Shown: positions 1 to 6,054, counted from the first letter of the stretch. The stretch is DNA of 6,054 nt from Paracoccaceae bacterium (GCA_002682975.1 NYSJ01000013.1:1-6054); one strand, 5' to 3'. Notes: generated from the sequence alone by a model not told the origin. Numbers and translations are program-made.

Positions 1-33
1 CATTAAATGGTTTATTAAACTTTAAGAGCATTT

Positions 34-1026
34 TTATTTTATCAATGGTTTTATGTAGCCAGTCTGTAGTCCATCCCAGTTTTTGATCGGTGGATTTAAA
101 TATTTCCCCACGAGAGGGTTAGCTGAGTTGAGAACACCCAGTCCAACTAAAATTGATGCTATCACTGCCTCACTAGCTCTAGTCGCGCCATCTAAAACTT
201 TAAGGGCTACGCCCATTTTTTTTTCAGGGATTATCGCAACGAAAAACCCTTCTGCTCCAGTTTTAAGGACAACTTTACCCTCTGCTGCCCTCATCAAATC
301 GGTACAAGCACGACCCTCACCCGCCACTAACTCAGGATACTTCAACATCGCTTCAATTATCCTAACAGCACTTTTTGAGGATATATCCGATCTACTTTTC
401 GCATCAGCAAACCAAGCCATTGCATTAGCTATACCTTGCAGACTAAATGCGTGGTTCGGCGCCGAACACCCGTCTATTCCGTAAGAAGGACTTATTTCAT
501 TTGTGGTCATTTCATAAGCATCCAAGCAAGCTTTTTGAACTGGATGATCAATACCAACGTAGTGAGCTCCAGCACCTAGATGCTTAGTCAATGTTAAAAA
601 TCCAGAATGCTTCCCCGAACAATTATTATGAATTCGACAGGGTTCTAGGTTAGCCTGAAATAAATCTATTTTCGCCTGCCGGTCGCGTGGCGCCTGCGGG
701 CCGCAACACAGGTCAGTGTCTGACAACCCAAGTTCACTTAACCAATTTTCCACAATTAATGTGTGAATGTTTGCCGCGTTATGAGATGCACAAGCCAAGG
801 CGAGATGTTTGGATGACAGTCCAAAACTATCTGCTGCACCAGAAGCAACCAAAGGCAACGCTTGTATCATTTTAGATGATGACCTTGAAAAAAATATCTG
901 TTCTGGGTCACCCCAAGACTTCACTATCCCACCGCTACTGTCACAAACAACCGCGTGACCGATATGCAAACTTTCTCTTAAAGAACCTCTATAAACTTCA
1001 CAGAGCTCAACGGCTGAATTAAACAT
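34..1026 (-). CDS. Class 3 (Rhizobium etli ReAV-type) L-asparaginase
   Basis: This 330-residue protein is predicted to hydrolyse L-asparagine to aspartate and ammonia in the cytoplasm; no signal peptide is visible. It belongs to the asparaginase_II family (Pfam PF06089), which is unrelated to the classic E. coli AnsA/AnsB enzymes despite the name. Residues that line up with those described for R. etli ReAV are present: a Ser-x-x-Lys pair at S49/K52, S81 in CASHN, C136 and K139 in NNCSGKHSG, the DGC motif at D185-C187 (with C136, the metal-binding set) and K255 in KTGAEG. Length is normal for the family and the gene appears intact. The ATG at 1026 is preceded by a modest AGGA about 10 nt upstream. 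It is divergent from the IalB-family gene, and a 13-bp palindrome sits just upstream of its start. Family assignment is firm; physiological substrate preference is inferred. Confidence 0.93.
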   Translation of the reverse strand: MFNSAVELCEVYRGSLRESLHIGHAVVCDSSGGIVKSWGDPEQIFFSRSSSKMIQALPLVASGAADSFGLSSKHLALACASHNAANIHTLIVENWLSELGLSDTDLCCGPQAPRDRQAKIDLFQANLEPCRIHNNCSGKHSGFLTLTKHLGAGAHYVGIDHPVQKACLDAYEMTTNEISPSYGIDGCSAPNHAFSLQGIANAMAWFADAKSRSDISSKSAVRIIEAMLKYPELVAGEGRACTDLMRAAEGKVVLKTGAEGFFVAIIPEKKMGVALKVLDGATRASEAVIASILVGLGVLNSANPLVGKYLNPPIKNWDGLQTGYIKPLIK

Positions 1027-1039
1027 TAAGAATTAGTCC

Positions 1040-1052
1040 TATCAATTTGATA
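1040..1052. promoter_or_regulatory. Perfect 6+1+6 palindrome upstream of the asparaginase gene
   Basis: TATCAA-T-TTGATA reads as a perfect inverted repeat around a single central T. It begins 14 nt upstream of the asparaginase start codon. A minus-strand TGATAATAT (about 1050-1058), which resembles an extended -10 element, overlaps its edge. The spacing suits an operator for a dimeric regulator acting on the asparaginase promoter, but the site is AT-rich, no -35 element is convincing, and no regulator is encoded nearby. The symmetry is directly seen; the function is inferred. Confidence 0.3.
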
Positions 1053-1170
1053 TTATCAGGGCTTTAATTTAAACAGCCTTTCAGTTTAAAATAAAACTTG
1101 TAAATAGAGAATAAAATAATCTGTTTTTGATAGGCTATTTCGGTATAGTAACACAAGAACTCAATGACGT

Positions 1171-1176
1171 GAGGAA
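1171..1176 (+). promoter_or_regulatory. Ribosome binding site of the IalB-family gene
   Basis: GAGGAA lies immediately upstream of the ATG at 1179 and is the clearest Shine-Dalgarno sequence on the plus strand of this window. It supports that start codon, which also gives a complete signal peptide. The upstream region has a possible TTGATA (1127-1132) but no good -10 at normal spacing, so I do not call a promoter. Confidence 0.6.
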
Positions 1177-1178
1177 AT

Positions 1179-1709
1179 ATGATAAACCAAGTATTCAAAA
1201 ATTTGTTAACTTTGTGTATTTTGCTATTTGGCGTAGGAACTCTTAATGCCCAAGATGCAAGTACAAATGTAGCATCTACGCAGGCCGATTGGGTTGTATT
1301 TGTGGAGGAGAGCCCAAAAGAATGTTGGGCGGCATCGCAACCAATTGAGACCGTCAACAAGCGCGATGGGAGAATGGTTTCAGTTAAACGCAGTGATATC
1401 TTACTGTTTGTATCATATATTCCCGGTTCTGGCATAAAAGGGCAAATTTCATTTACTGGTGGGTATCCGTTTGATGACGGTAGCAATGTTGATGTAAATA
1501 TTGATGGTGCTCGATACCAAATGTTTACGAATGGAGAGTGGGCTTGGGCACCAACAGATGAAGTCGATAAGAAAATGATCCAAGCGATGAAGCGTGGAGC
1601 AAAAGCCACACTGACAGGTAGATCTTCCAGAGGAACAAAAACTGAGGATACTTTTTCACTCAAGGGTTTTACTGCAGCAGTTGAAGATGCCTCAAAACGG
1701 TGTAAGTAA
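1179..1709 (+). CDS. Invasion-associated locus B (IalB) family periplasmic protein
   Basis: This 176-residue protein has a signal peptide: a short positive N-terminus (K7), a hydrophobic core at residues 9-22 and a probable cleavage after LNA at residue 24, so the mature protein should be periplasmic. The body matches the IalB family (Pfam PF06776) as found in Rhodobacterales: DWVVFVEE at 37-44, ECW at 48-50, DILLFVSY at 73-80, FTGGYPF at 92-98, then GEWAW and LTGRSSRGT. The mature part has only two cysteines, C49 and C175, near its two ends, so one disulfide is plausible. The family is named after a Bartonella factor linked to erythrocyte invasion, but it is widespread in free-living alphaproteobacteria and its molecular role is unknown; virulence should not be inferred. 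rlmN follows on the same strand after 77 nt. Family call is confident, function is not. Confidence 0.85.
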   Translation: MINQVFKNLLTLCILLFGVGTLNAQDASTNVASTQADWVVFVEESPKECWAASQPIETVNKRDGRMVSVKRSDILLFVSYIPGSGIKGQISFTGGYPFDDGSNVDVNIDGARYQMFTNGEWAWAPTDEVDKKMIQAMKRGAKATLTGRSSRGTKTEDTFSLKGFTAAVEDASKRCK

Positions 1710-1733
1710 CTAACTTAACATTTGTGACGTATT

Positions 1734-1763
1734 AGAAGTTCAATAAGAGTCAGAATCTTTTTT
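1734..1763 (+). terminator. Weak candidate intrinsic terminator after the IalB-family gene
   Basis: In the gap before rlmN, the arms at 1736-1741 (AAGTTC) and 1753-1759 (GAA-t-CTT) can pair across an 11-nt loop with one bulged T, and a run of six T follows the first C of the right arm (1758-1763). The stem has only two G-C pairs and its last bases overlap the T run, so termination would be inefficient. Read-through into rlmN is possible. Confidence 0.22.
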
Positions 1764-1786
1764 CTAAATTTGGATAGCATTTACTT

Positions 1787-2962
1787 ATGAAACCATCGTC
1801 GCCCATTACACAGGATCTCTTAACAATTCCTCGCACCTTGCCGTCGGGACCTATCAACTTGATAGGCATGAGTAGAACGATAATGCATGAAAAACTGTTG
1901 GAAATTGGTACTCCTGAGAAGCAAGTAAAAATGAGAGTTGGCCAAATTTGGCAGTGGATTTATCAAAAGGGTGCTCGAAATTTTTCTCAGATGACTAACC
2001 TATCAAAACAGTATCGCGAGCTGCTAAGCAATAATCTCACAATAGATGTTCCTCAAGTAGTTTCGAAACAATCCTCAAAGGATGGAACAAGAAAATATCT
2101 TCTAAAATTGGCTGGGGGACATGAAGTTGAGGCTGTATATATTCCAGAGGAAGGACGTGGAACATTATGTATTAGTTCACAAGTCGGATGTACCCTTACC
2201 TGTTCATTTTGTCATACTGGCACACAAAAGCTGGTAAGAAACCTGACCTCTGGTGAAATAGTCGGACAAATACTAGTTGCACGAGATGACTTAGATGAGT
2301 GGACAAATTTAAACAGCGCGAATGATAAAACTAGATTGCTCTCTAATGTTGTTCTCATGGGGATGGGCGAACCCCTTTACAATTTCGAAAATGTGCGGGA
2401 TGCCTTAAAAATTGTAATGGATCCAGAGGGAATATGTTTATCAAGGAAGAGGATAACATTATCAACTTCCGGGGTAGTCCCAGAAATATCAAGGACGGCC
2501 GATGAAATTGGGTGTCTATTAGCAGTATCTTTTCATGGTACAACTGACGAAATTAGGGATAAGTTGGTACCAATCAACAAAAAATGGAATATCGAAACTT
2601 TAATTACTGCATTAAAGGATTACCCAAGATTGTCTAACTCAGAACGGATCACATTTGAATACGTCATGATTAAAGACGTCAACGATAGCGAGTTGGATGC
2701 CTTCCGCTTAGTTAAACTAATTTCAGGTATTCCTGCTAAAATAAACTTGATTCCATTCAATGAGTGGCCCGGTTCAGCATACAAAAGAAGCGATTGGTCA
2801 CAAATTAAAAAATTTTCAGACATAATACATCGGGCGGGTTATGCAAGTCCAGTGCGCACTCCAAGAGGAGAAGACATTATGGCAGCTTGTGGACAGCTCA
2901 AATCTGAGACAGAAAGACAGCGTAAATCAAAAAAAGAAATTTCTATGGAAGCTGGAATTTAA
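1787..2962 (+). CDS. rlmN: Dual-specificity rRNA/tRNA adenine-C2 methyltransferase RlmN
   Basis: RlmN is a cytoplasmic radical-SAM enzyme that methylates C2 of A2503 in 23S rRNA, at the peptidyl-transferase centre, and C2 of A37 in some tRNAs. The 391-residue protein has the N-terminal RlmN domain (about residues 28-90, with [12 protein letters not shown] at 51-62) and a radical-SAM core with the 4Fe-4S motif at C135, C139 and C142. C368 (in AACGQL) corresponds to the cysteine that carries the transferred methyl (C355 in E. coli), and C128 corresponds to E. coli C118; all catalytic cysteines are present. GMGEPLYNF and [12 protein letters not shown] are family signatures. The ATG at 1787 has only a poor TGGA about 12 nt upstream, but the N-terminal stretch [14 protein letters not shown] resembles alphaproteobacterial homologues, so I prefer it to later Met codons (residues 28, 33). 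It lies downstream of the IalB-family gene and converges with argG, 37 nt apart. Confidence 0.97.
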   Translation: MKPSSPITQDLLTIPRTLPSGPINLIGMSRTIMHEKLLEIGTPEKQVKMRVGQIWQWIYQKGARNFSQMTNLSKQYRELLSNNLTIDVPQVVSKQSSKDGTRKYLLKLAGGHEVEAVYIPEEGRGTLCISSQVGCTLTCSFCHTGTQKLVRNLTSGEIVGQILVARDDLDEWTNLNSANDKTRLLSNVVLMGMGEPLYNFENVRDALKIVMDPEGICLSRKRITLSTSGVVPEISRTADEIGCLLAVSFHGTTDEIRDKLVPINKKWNIETLITALKDYPRLSNSERITFEYVMIKDVNDSELDAFRLVKLISGIPAKINLIPFNEWPGSAYKRSDWSQIKKFSDIIHRAGYASPVRTPRGEDIMAACGQLKSETERQRKSKKEISMEAGI

Positions 2963-2999
2963 GCCCAACTTTTACTTATCTGTAACTCCATTAATGATA

Positions 3000-4223
3000 C
3001 TAATTATTTCTCAACTTTTGTTGAGCCAATAACTTTAGACGCAATGCATTAAGCTGAATAAAACCAGCAGCATCGTTTTGATCGTAAGCCCCTGCATCAT
3101 CTTCAAATGTCACATGTTGTTCAGAATACAAGCTGTGCTCAGACCACCTACCTACTGTATTTACCGAACCTTTATACAATTTGAGCCTTACAGTTCCCGA
3201 AACGTACTCCTGTGACTTATCAATCAAAGACTGAAGCATTTCTCTTTCTGGACTATACCAAAAGCCATTATAAATCAGTTCTGCATATTTCGGCATTAAC
3301 TCGTCTTTTAAATGAGCTGCACCACGATCTAAGGTAATTTGCTCTATACCCCGATGCGCCTCCAATAGTATCGTTCCACCAGGGGTTTCATAAATACCTC
3401 TGGACTTCATTCCAATAAATCTGCCTTCCACCAAGTCAAGACGCCCGATACCGTGAGTGCCACCTAATTCGTTTAGTTTGGTTAAAATTTCTGCCGGGGA
3501 CATTTTATAACCATTGATCGCGATAGCGTCCCCCTTAATGAAATCTACTTCTATAAATTCAGGAACGTCTGGAGCAATTTCTGGATTTACGGTCCTTTGA
3601 TACACATATTCCGGGGCAGCAACTGATGGATCCTCCAGAACTTTACCCTCAGATGATGTGTGAAGTAAATTAGCGTCAACAGAAAATGGTGCCTCACCTC
3701 GCTTATCTTTTGCAATAGGTATTTGATTTTCTTCAGCAAATTTTATTAATTTTGATCTGCTGGTTAAATTCCACTCACGCCAAGGAGCTATAATTTGTAT
3801 ATTTGGACTCAGGGCATAAGCTGAAAGTTCAAAACGCACCTGATCATTACCTTTGCCTGTTGCCCCATGTGCAATGGCATCAGCACCAGTTTCTTTTGCT
3901 ATCTCAACGAGGCGCTTTGAAATTAATGGGCGAGCAATCGAAGTTCCCAGCAGATACAAACCCTCATAAAGTGCATTACACCTAAACATAGGAAAAACAA
4001 AATCACTTACAAATTCTTCTCTAAGGTCTTCAATATAAATATTATTTGGTTTAATCCCAAGCAATTCCGCTTTTTCACGCGCAGGTTCAAGCTCTTCTCC
4101 CTGACCTAAATCCGCTGTAAAGGTTACCACTTCGCAAGCATACTCCGTTTGAAGCCATTTAAGAATAATAGATGTATCTAGGCCGCCCGAATAGGCCAAA
4201 ACTACTTTTTTCGGCTTATACAT
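3000..4223 (-). CDS. argG: Argininosuccinate synthase
   Basis: ArgG joins citrulline and aspartate with ATP to give argininosuccinate, AMP and pyrophosphate, the penultimate step of arginine synthesis, in the cytoplasm. The 407-residue protein has the usual length of the bacterial type I enzyme. The N-type ATP pyrophosphatase loop is AYSGGLDTS at residues 10-18; GTSIARP at 93-99 and [13 protein letters not shown] at 120-132 are family signatures for nucleotide, citrulline and aspartate binding. The start at 4223 is supported by AGGGG six nt upstream. argH is not in the window, so the arginine genes are dispersed here. Its stop is 37 nt from that of rlmN with no clear terminator for either. 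The upstream gap, shared with divergent ilvA, holds a -10-like TATAAG and inverted repeats described separately. Confidence 0.98.
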   Translation of the reverse strand: MYKPKKVVLAYSGGLDTSIILKWLQTEYACEVVTFTADLGQGEELEPAREKAELLGIKPNNIYIEDLREEFVSDFVFPMFRCNALYEGLYLLGTSIARPLISKRLVEIAKETGADAIAHGATGKGNDQVRFELSAYALSPNIQIIAPWREWNLTSRSKLIKFAEENQIPIAKDKRGEAPFSVDANLLHTSSEGKVLEDPSVAAPEYVYQRTVNPEIAPDVPEFIEVDFIKGDAIAINGYKMSPAEILTKLNELGGTHGIGRLDLVEGRFIGMKSRGIYETPGGTILLEAHRGIEQITLDRGAAHLKDELMPKYAELIYNGFWYSPEREMLQSLIDKSQEYVSGTVRLKLYKGSVNTVGRWSEHSLYSEQHVTFEDDAGAYDQNDAAGFIQLNALRLKLLAQQKLRNN

Positions 4224-4233
4224 TAGAATCCCC

Positions 4234-4240
4234 TTTCGCT
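4234..4240 (-). promoter_or_regulatory. argG: argG ribosome binding region
   Basis: On the minus strand the sequence GCGAAAGGGG lies just upstream of the argG start, with AGGGG six nt before the ATG at 4223. This is a good purine-rich Shine-Dalgarno region and contrasts with divergent ilvA, which has none. (The coordinates mark the core of the purine stretch; the G run continues to 4230.). Confidence 0.5.
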
Positions 4241-4267
4241 GTGATCCGCCTAACCTTTTTTACTGCT

Positions 4268-4315
4268 ATGGGCAAGATCACCATTTGCCTAAGCCTTATA
4301 GTCCATAGCCAGTAA
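4268..4315 (+). CDS. Possible 15-codon leader peptide upstream of ilvA
   Basis: An ATG at 4268 opens a short frame encoding MGKITICLSLIVHSQ and ending in TAA at 4313-4315, 59 nt before the ilvA start. Three Ile, two Leu, one Val and one Thr codons among 14 after the Met would fit a peptide that senses branched-chain amino acids, and IlvA is the committed step to isoleucine. The frame is framed by the inverted repeat: its ATG lies in the left arm and its stop ends the right arm. Against it, there is no Shine-Dalgarno sequence upstream, the Ile codons are not contiguous, and short frames of this size arise by chance. Treat as a candidate only. Confidence 0.25.
   Translation: MGKITICLSLIVHSQ
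4295..4300 (-). promoter_or_regulatory. argG: Candidate -10 element for argG
   Basis: The minus strand reads TATAAG here, five of six matches to the sigma-70 -10 consensus, and would place transcription start near 4288, giving an argG leader of about 65 nt. The -35 position holds only TTTAAG or TTTTAA, a poor match, so the call rests mainly on the -10. The element lies inside the loop of the 4260-4315 inverted repeat. Confidence 0.3.
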
Positions 4316-4331
4316 TCTTAAAAGTATCTTT

Positions 4332-4368
4332 AAAAAAACTTGCAATGCTGGCACTGCTCAGCCATTGC
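4332..4368 (-). terminator. Terminator-like hairpin with T7 on the minus strand, upstream of argG
   Basis: Read on the minus strand, GCAATGGC (4368-4361) pairs with GCCA...TTGC (4352-4349 and 4345-4342) across an 8-nt loop with a 3-nt bulge, and after AAG comes a run of seven T (4338-4332). This resembles an intrinsic terminator that would stop transcription entering the argG promoter from antisense to ilvA or from the NUDIX gene. The three-base gap before the T run and the bulge weaken it. On the plus strand the same hairpin ends 6 nt before the ilvA ATG and could instead affect ilvA translation. Confidence 0.3.
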
Positions 4369-4374
4369 TAATTT

Positions 4375-5598
4375 ATGACAAACTTTACTGCGTTAGCTGA
4401 CCAAGCCGAGAAGGCAATAAGAGAAGTTTTCTCTCCTACTCCTTTGCAGCGGAATGAATACTTATCTGCACTATACGGAGCTGAGATTTGGTTAAAACGC
4501 GAAGATCTTAGCCCTGTAAGATCTTATAAATTACGTGGAGCATTTAACGCTATGCGTAAATTTTCTGATAAAAAGGCTTTTGTTTGTGCAAGTGCCGGTA
4601 ATCACGCTCAAGGCGTTGCTTTTATGTGCCGGCAGTTGCAGGTCAATGGTATCATTTTTATGCCAGTGACAACTCCACAGCAGAAAATTCAGAAAACACA
4701 AATTTTTGGTGGGGAATTTATCGAAATTAGATTAATTGGTGATTATTTTGACGACTGTTTGCATACTGCAAAAGCATTTTGTAAAGAAAAAGGTTTTCAT
4801 TTTCTTTCACCATTTGATGATGAAGACATCATAATTGGCCAAGCTTCAGTGGGAGTCGAAATAAAAAGGCAGCTTGGCAGTAATCCAGACCATATTATTT
4901 TACCAGTAGGAGGCGGTGGCCTGTCAGCTGGGGTAACCAGTTATTTTGAAAATGAGTGCACGTATACTTTAGTTGAGCCCCTCGGGGGTGCTTGCCTACG
5001 GGAGGCACTTATTAACGGAAAACCTACAAAGCTTGATACTATAAATACATTTGCAGATGGTGCTGCTGTAGGCAAAATTGGTGAAAAAACATTTAGCCGC
5101 CTTCGTAATATCGGACTGGCAAATGTTATTACTATACCAGAGGATAGAATATGCATTTCTATGTTAAATATGCTGAATATTGAAGGCATTGTACTCGAGC
5201 CTGCCGGTGCTTTGGCGGTGGATGCATTGCAAGATTTAGGTCAAGCAATAAAGGGCCGTCGTGTTGTATGTGTAACCTCAGGTGGAAATTTTGATTTCGA
5301 ACGATTGCCTGAAGTAAAAGAAAGAGCTCAAAGATATGCTGGTTTAAAAAAATATCTTATTTTGCGAATGCCGCAGAGGCCAGGTGCGTTAAAGGAGTTT
5401 TTAAATTTATTGGGCCCTGATGATGACATCACCCGCTTTGAATATCTCAAAAAATCAGCACGGAATTTCGGTTCCATTCTGATTGGTATTGAGACCAAAT
5501 CACCAGATAGTTTTAATGAATTTTTTGGGCAGCTCAAAGAGGCGGGTTTCACTTATTCAGATATTACAAATGATGAGACACTCTCTCAGTTTGTATAA
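4375..5598 (+). CDS. ilvA: Threonine ammonia-lyase, biosynthetic short form with one C-terminal ACT-like domain
   Basis: IlvA is a PLP enzyme that deaminates L-threonine to 2-oxobutanoate and ammonia, the first committed step of isoleucine synthesis. The 407-residue protein has the fold-type II PLP core: KREDLSPVRSYKLRGA with Schiff-base lysine K52, the substrate loop SAGNHAQG at 73-80, the phosphate-binding GGGGLSAG at 179-186 and SGGN at 302-305. Residues about 326-401 (LILRMPQRPGALKEF onward) form one ACT-like regulatory domain, so it is the short biosynthetic type, shorter than E. coli IlvA (514 residues, two such domains) and longer than catabolic TdcB (about 329, none). Isoleucine feedback inhibition is therefore likely but inferred. 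An in-frame TAA at 4369-4371 bars any earlier start, yet the ATG at 4375 has no Shine-Dalgarno sequence, only a hairpin just upstream. It diverges from argG and converges on the NUDIX gene. Confidence 0.96.
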   Translation: MTNFTALADQAEKAIREVFSPTPLQRNEYLSALYGAEIWLKREDLSPVRSYKLRGAFNAMRKFSDKKAFVCASAGNHAQGVAFMCRQLQVNGIIFMPVTTPQQKIQKTQIFGGEFIEIRLIGDYFDDCLHTAKAFCKEKGFHFLSPFDDEDIIIGQASVGVEIKRQLGSNPDHIILPVGGGGLSAGVTSYFENECTYTLVEPLGGACLREALINGKPTKLDTINTFADGAAVGKIGEKTFSRLRNIGLANVITIPEDRICISMLNMLNIEGIVLEPAGALAVDALQDLGQAIKGRRVVCVTSGGNFDFERLPEVKERAQRYAGLKKYLILRMPQRPGALKEFLNLLGPDDDITRFEYLKKSARNFGSILIGIETKSPDSFNEFFGQLKEAGFTYSDITNDETLSQFV

Positions 5599-5676
5599 AT
5601 AACTTTCTCTGATTTTGATAAATTTTAAAAATTGAGATTTCAGGAACTACTGGCACGCAACTCATAAAGCCAAACT
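5599..5676. other. Convergent spacer between ilvA and the NUDIX gene
   Basis: This 78-nt AT-rich gap should hold the 3' ends of both transcripts. The only symmetry seen is a low-stability AATTTT/AAAATT-type palindrome near 5620-5635 with no G-C pairs; no convincing intrinsic terminator is visible on either strand. Confidence 0.4.
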
Positions 5677-6054
5677 CTAATAGGTACCTTCTGAAAATTT
5701 TTTTAAAAAATATGCATCGCCATCAACTGCTAAGATCCGGTAAGCTGCTTCAATATCCACAAAAACTGCCGTATGATCCCGTTCAGTTGGATCGCACTTT
5801 TTAAAAATGGGTTTTGCCAGATAAATATGACATAGTTTTTCTGCTCGCATTTTGTATTCTGGCATATATACAAAACGCCTGAATGCCCCAATTTTTCGAG
5901 GTCGCCCGATAACCCACCCTGTTTCCTCAATTACCTCTCGGTAGAGAGCTGTTATAGGTTGCTCACCAGCATCAATCCCGCCACCTGGAAGTTGAAACTC
6001 ATTATGGGGATCTGCCTGAAAAGTAAGTAGAACCTGATTGCCAAAAGGTAAAAT
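5677..6054 (-). CDS. NUDIX hydrolase, C-terminal 125 residues (N-terminus beyond the window)
   Basis: The frame is open from the window edge at 6054 to a TAG at 5677-5679, so this is the C-terminal part of a longer protein. It begins with ILPFGNQVLLTFQADPHNEF, which fits the first strands of a NUDIX fold. A complete NUDIX box follows at 5982-5914: G-x5-E-x7-REVIEETGW, with the metal-binding glutamates of REVIEE all present. NUDIX enzymes use Mg2+ or Mn2+ to hydrolyse nucleoside diphosphates linked to another moiety (ADP-ribose, sugar nucleotides, oxidised dNTPs). The stretch FRRFVYMPEYKMRAEKLCHIYLAKP after the box somewhat recalls ADP-ribose pyrophosphatase-like proteins, but the substrate cannot be assigned. 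Internal Met codons (at 5865 or, in another frame, 5930) would start after the NUDIX box and are not the real starts. It converges on ilvA. Confidence 0.88.
   Translation of the reverse strand: MLPFGNQVLLTFQADPHNEFQLPGGGIDAGEQPITALYREVIEETGWVIGRPRKIGAFRRFVYMPEYKMRAEKLCHIYLAKPIFKKCDPTERDHTAVFVDIEAAYRILAVDGDAYFLKKFSEGTY

Larger units (their letters stand above)
4260..4315. repeat. 12-bp inverted repeat with one bulge in the argG-ilvA gap
   Basis: The left arm 4260-4271 (TTACTGCTATGG) pairs with the right arm 4303-4315 (CCATAGCCAGTAA) through 12 Watson-Crick pairs with one unpaired C at 4309. Inside it, GCAA at 4272-4275 can pair with TTGC at 4285-4288 across a 9-nt loop. It is the strongest secondary-structure signal in the window. 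Neither strand has a T run after the structure, so it is not an intrinsic terminator. It spans the candidate argG -10 and also the possible leader peptide of ilvA, so it could work as DNA (paired operator half-sites) or as RNA (leader of either gene). The pairing is directly seen; the role is inferred. Confidence 0.6.

Noticed and set aside
1..3. CAT at the very edge, which could be the ATG of a next minus-strand gene after the asparaginase
   Set aside because: No coding sequence is available beyond it and no Shine-Dalgarno sequence precedes it; it cannot be supported from this window. The nearby GTTTA-T-TAAAC palindrome (10-20) is short and AT-rich.
83..484. A 133-codon open frame on the plus strand inside the asparaginase gene
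   Set aside because: It is wholly antisense to a conserved enzyme and shows no recognisable motif; a shadow frame.
1064..1663. A 199-codon open frame on the minus strand, longer than the IalB-family gene it overlaps
   Set aside because: It is antisense to a gene with a clear signal peptide, ribosome binding site and family motifs. Its own translation shows no recognisable domain, and its C-terminal part simply runs through AT-rich intergenic DNA.
3010..3025. Perfect CTCAAC-TTTT-GTTGAG hairpin at the 3' end of argG, considered as a bidirectional terminator for rlmN and argG
   Set aside because: It lies inside the last argG codons, the stem is only 6 bp, and no T run follows it on either strand.
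4224..4229. TAGAAT as a plus-strand -10 element for an ilvA leader transcript
   Set aside because: It matches five of six bases of the -10 consensus, but no -35-like sequence is found at 15-18 nt spacing, so it is not called as a promoter.
4241..4281. GTGATC (4241-4246) and GATCAC (4276-4281) as a hairpin in the argG leader
   Set aside because: Only 6 bp with a 29-nt loop, and the shared GATC core is itself a palindrome, so the match is weak evidence.
5730..5930. A 66-codon minus-strand frame overlapping the NUDIX gene
   Set aside because: The NUDIX box lies in the other frame, which is continuous to the window edge; this frame has no recognisable motif.

Overview
The window looks like an ordinary stretch of chromosome from an AT-rich alphaproteobacterium. 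Several proteins read like Rhodobacterales (marine roseobacter-type) versions from memory: the RlmN N-terminus and overall sequence, the IalB-family periplasmic protein, the single-ACT-like IlvA and the NUDIX protein. The low GC (roughly 40% by eye, not computed) and short intergenic gaps suggest a low-GC or streamlined marine lineage. That is an inference; no similarity search was run. No insertion sequence, CRISPR array, tRNA, rRNA, prophage or plasmid gene is visible.

Layout. A class 3 (Rhizobium etli-type) L-asparaginase lies on the minus strand at 34-1026. A 152-nt divergent gap separates it from a secreted IalB-family protein (1179-1709, +), followed by rlmN (1787-2962, +), the 23S rRNA/tRNA adenine-C2 methyltransferase. 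rlmN converges on argG (3000-4223, -), argininosuccinate synthase. A 151-nt divergent gap separates argG from ilvA (4375-5598, +), threonine ammonia-lyase. ilvA converges on a NUDIX hydrolase (5677-6054, -) whose N-terminus lies beyond the window.

The genes are mostly single transcription units in alternating orientation; only the IalB gene and rlmN (77-nt gap) could share a transcript. There is a loose amino-acid theme: asparaginase releases aspartate and ammonia, ArgG consumes aspartate in arginine synthesis, and IlvA commits threonine to isoleucine. Nothing shows they are co-regulated.

The coding content is conventional and I do not see a new enzymatic or defence system. The most interesting signal is in the argG-ilvA gap. 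A 12-bp inverted repeat with one bulged base (4260-4271 / 4303-4315) frames a possible 15-codon leader peptide containing Ile, Leu and Val codons. Its right arm can pair instead with the left arm of a second hairpin that ends 6 nt before the ilvA start. This resembles an attenuator, but ribosome-binding sites and a clear terminator are lacking, so it is a hypothesis.
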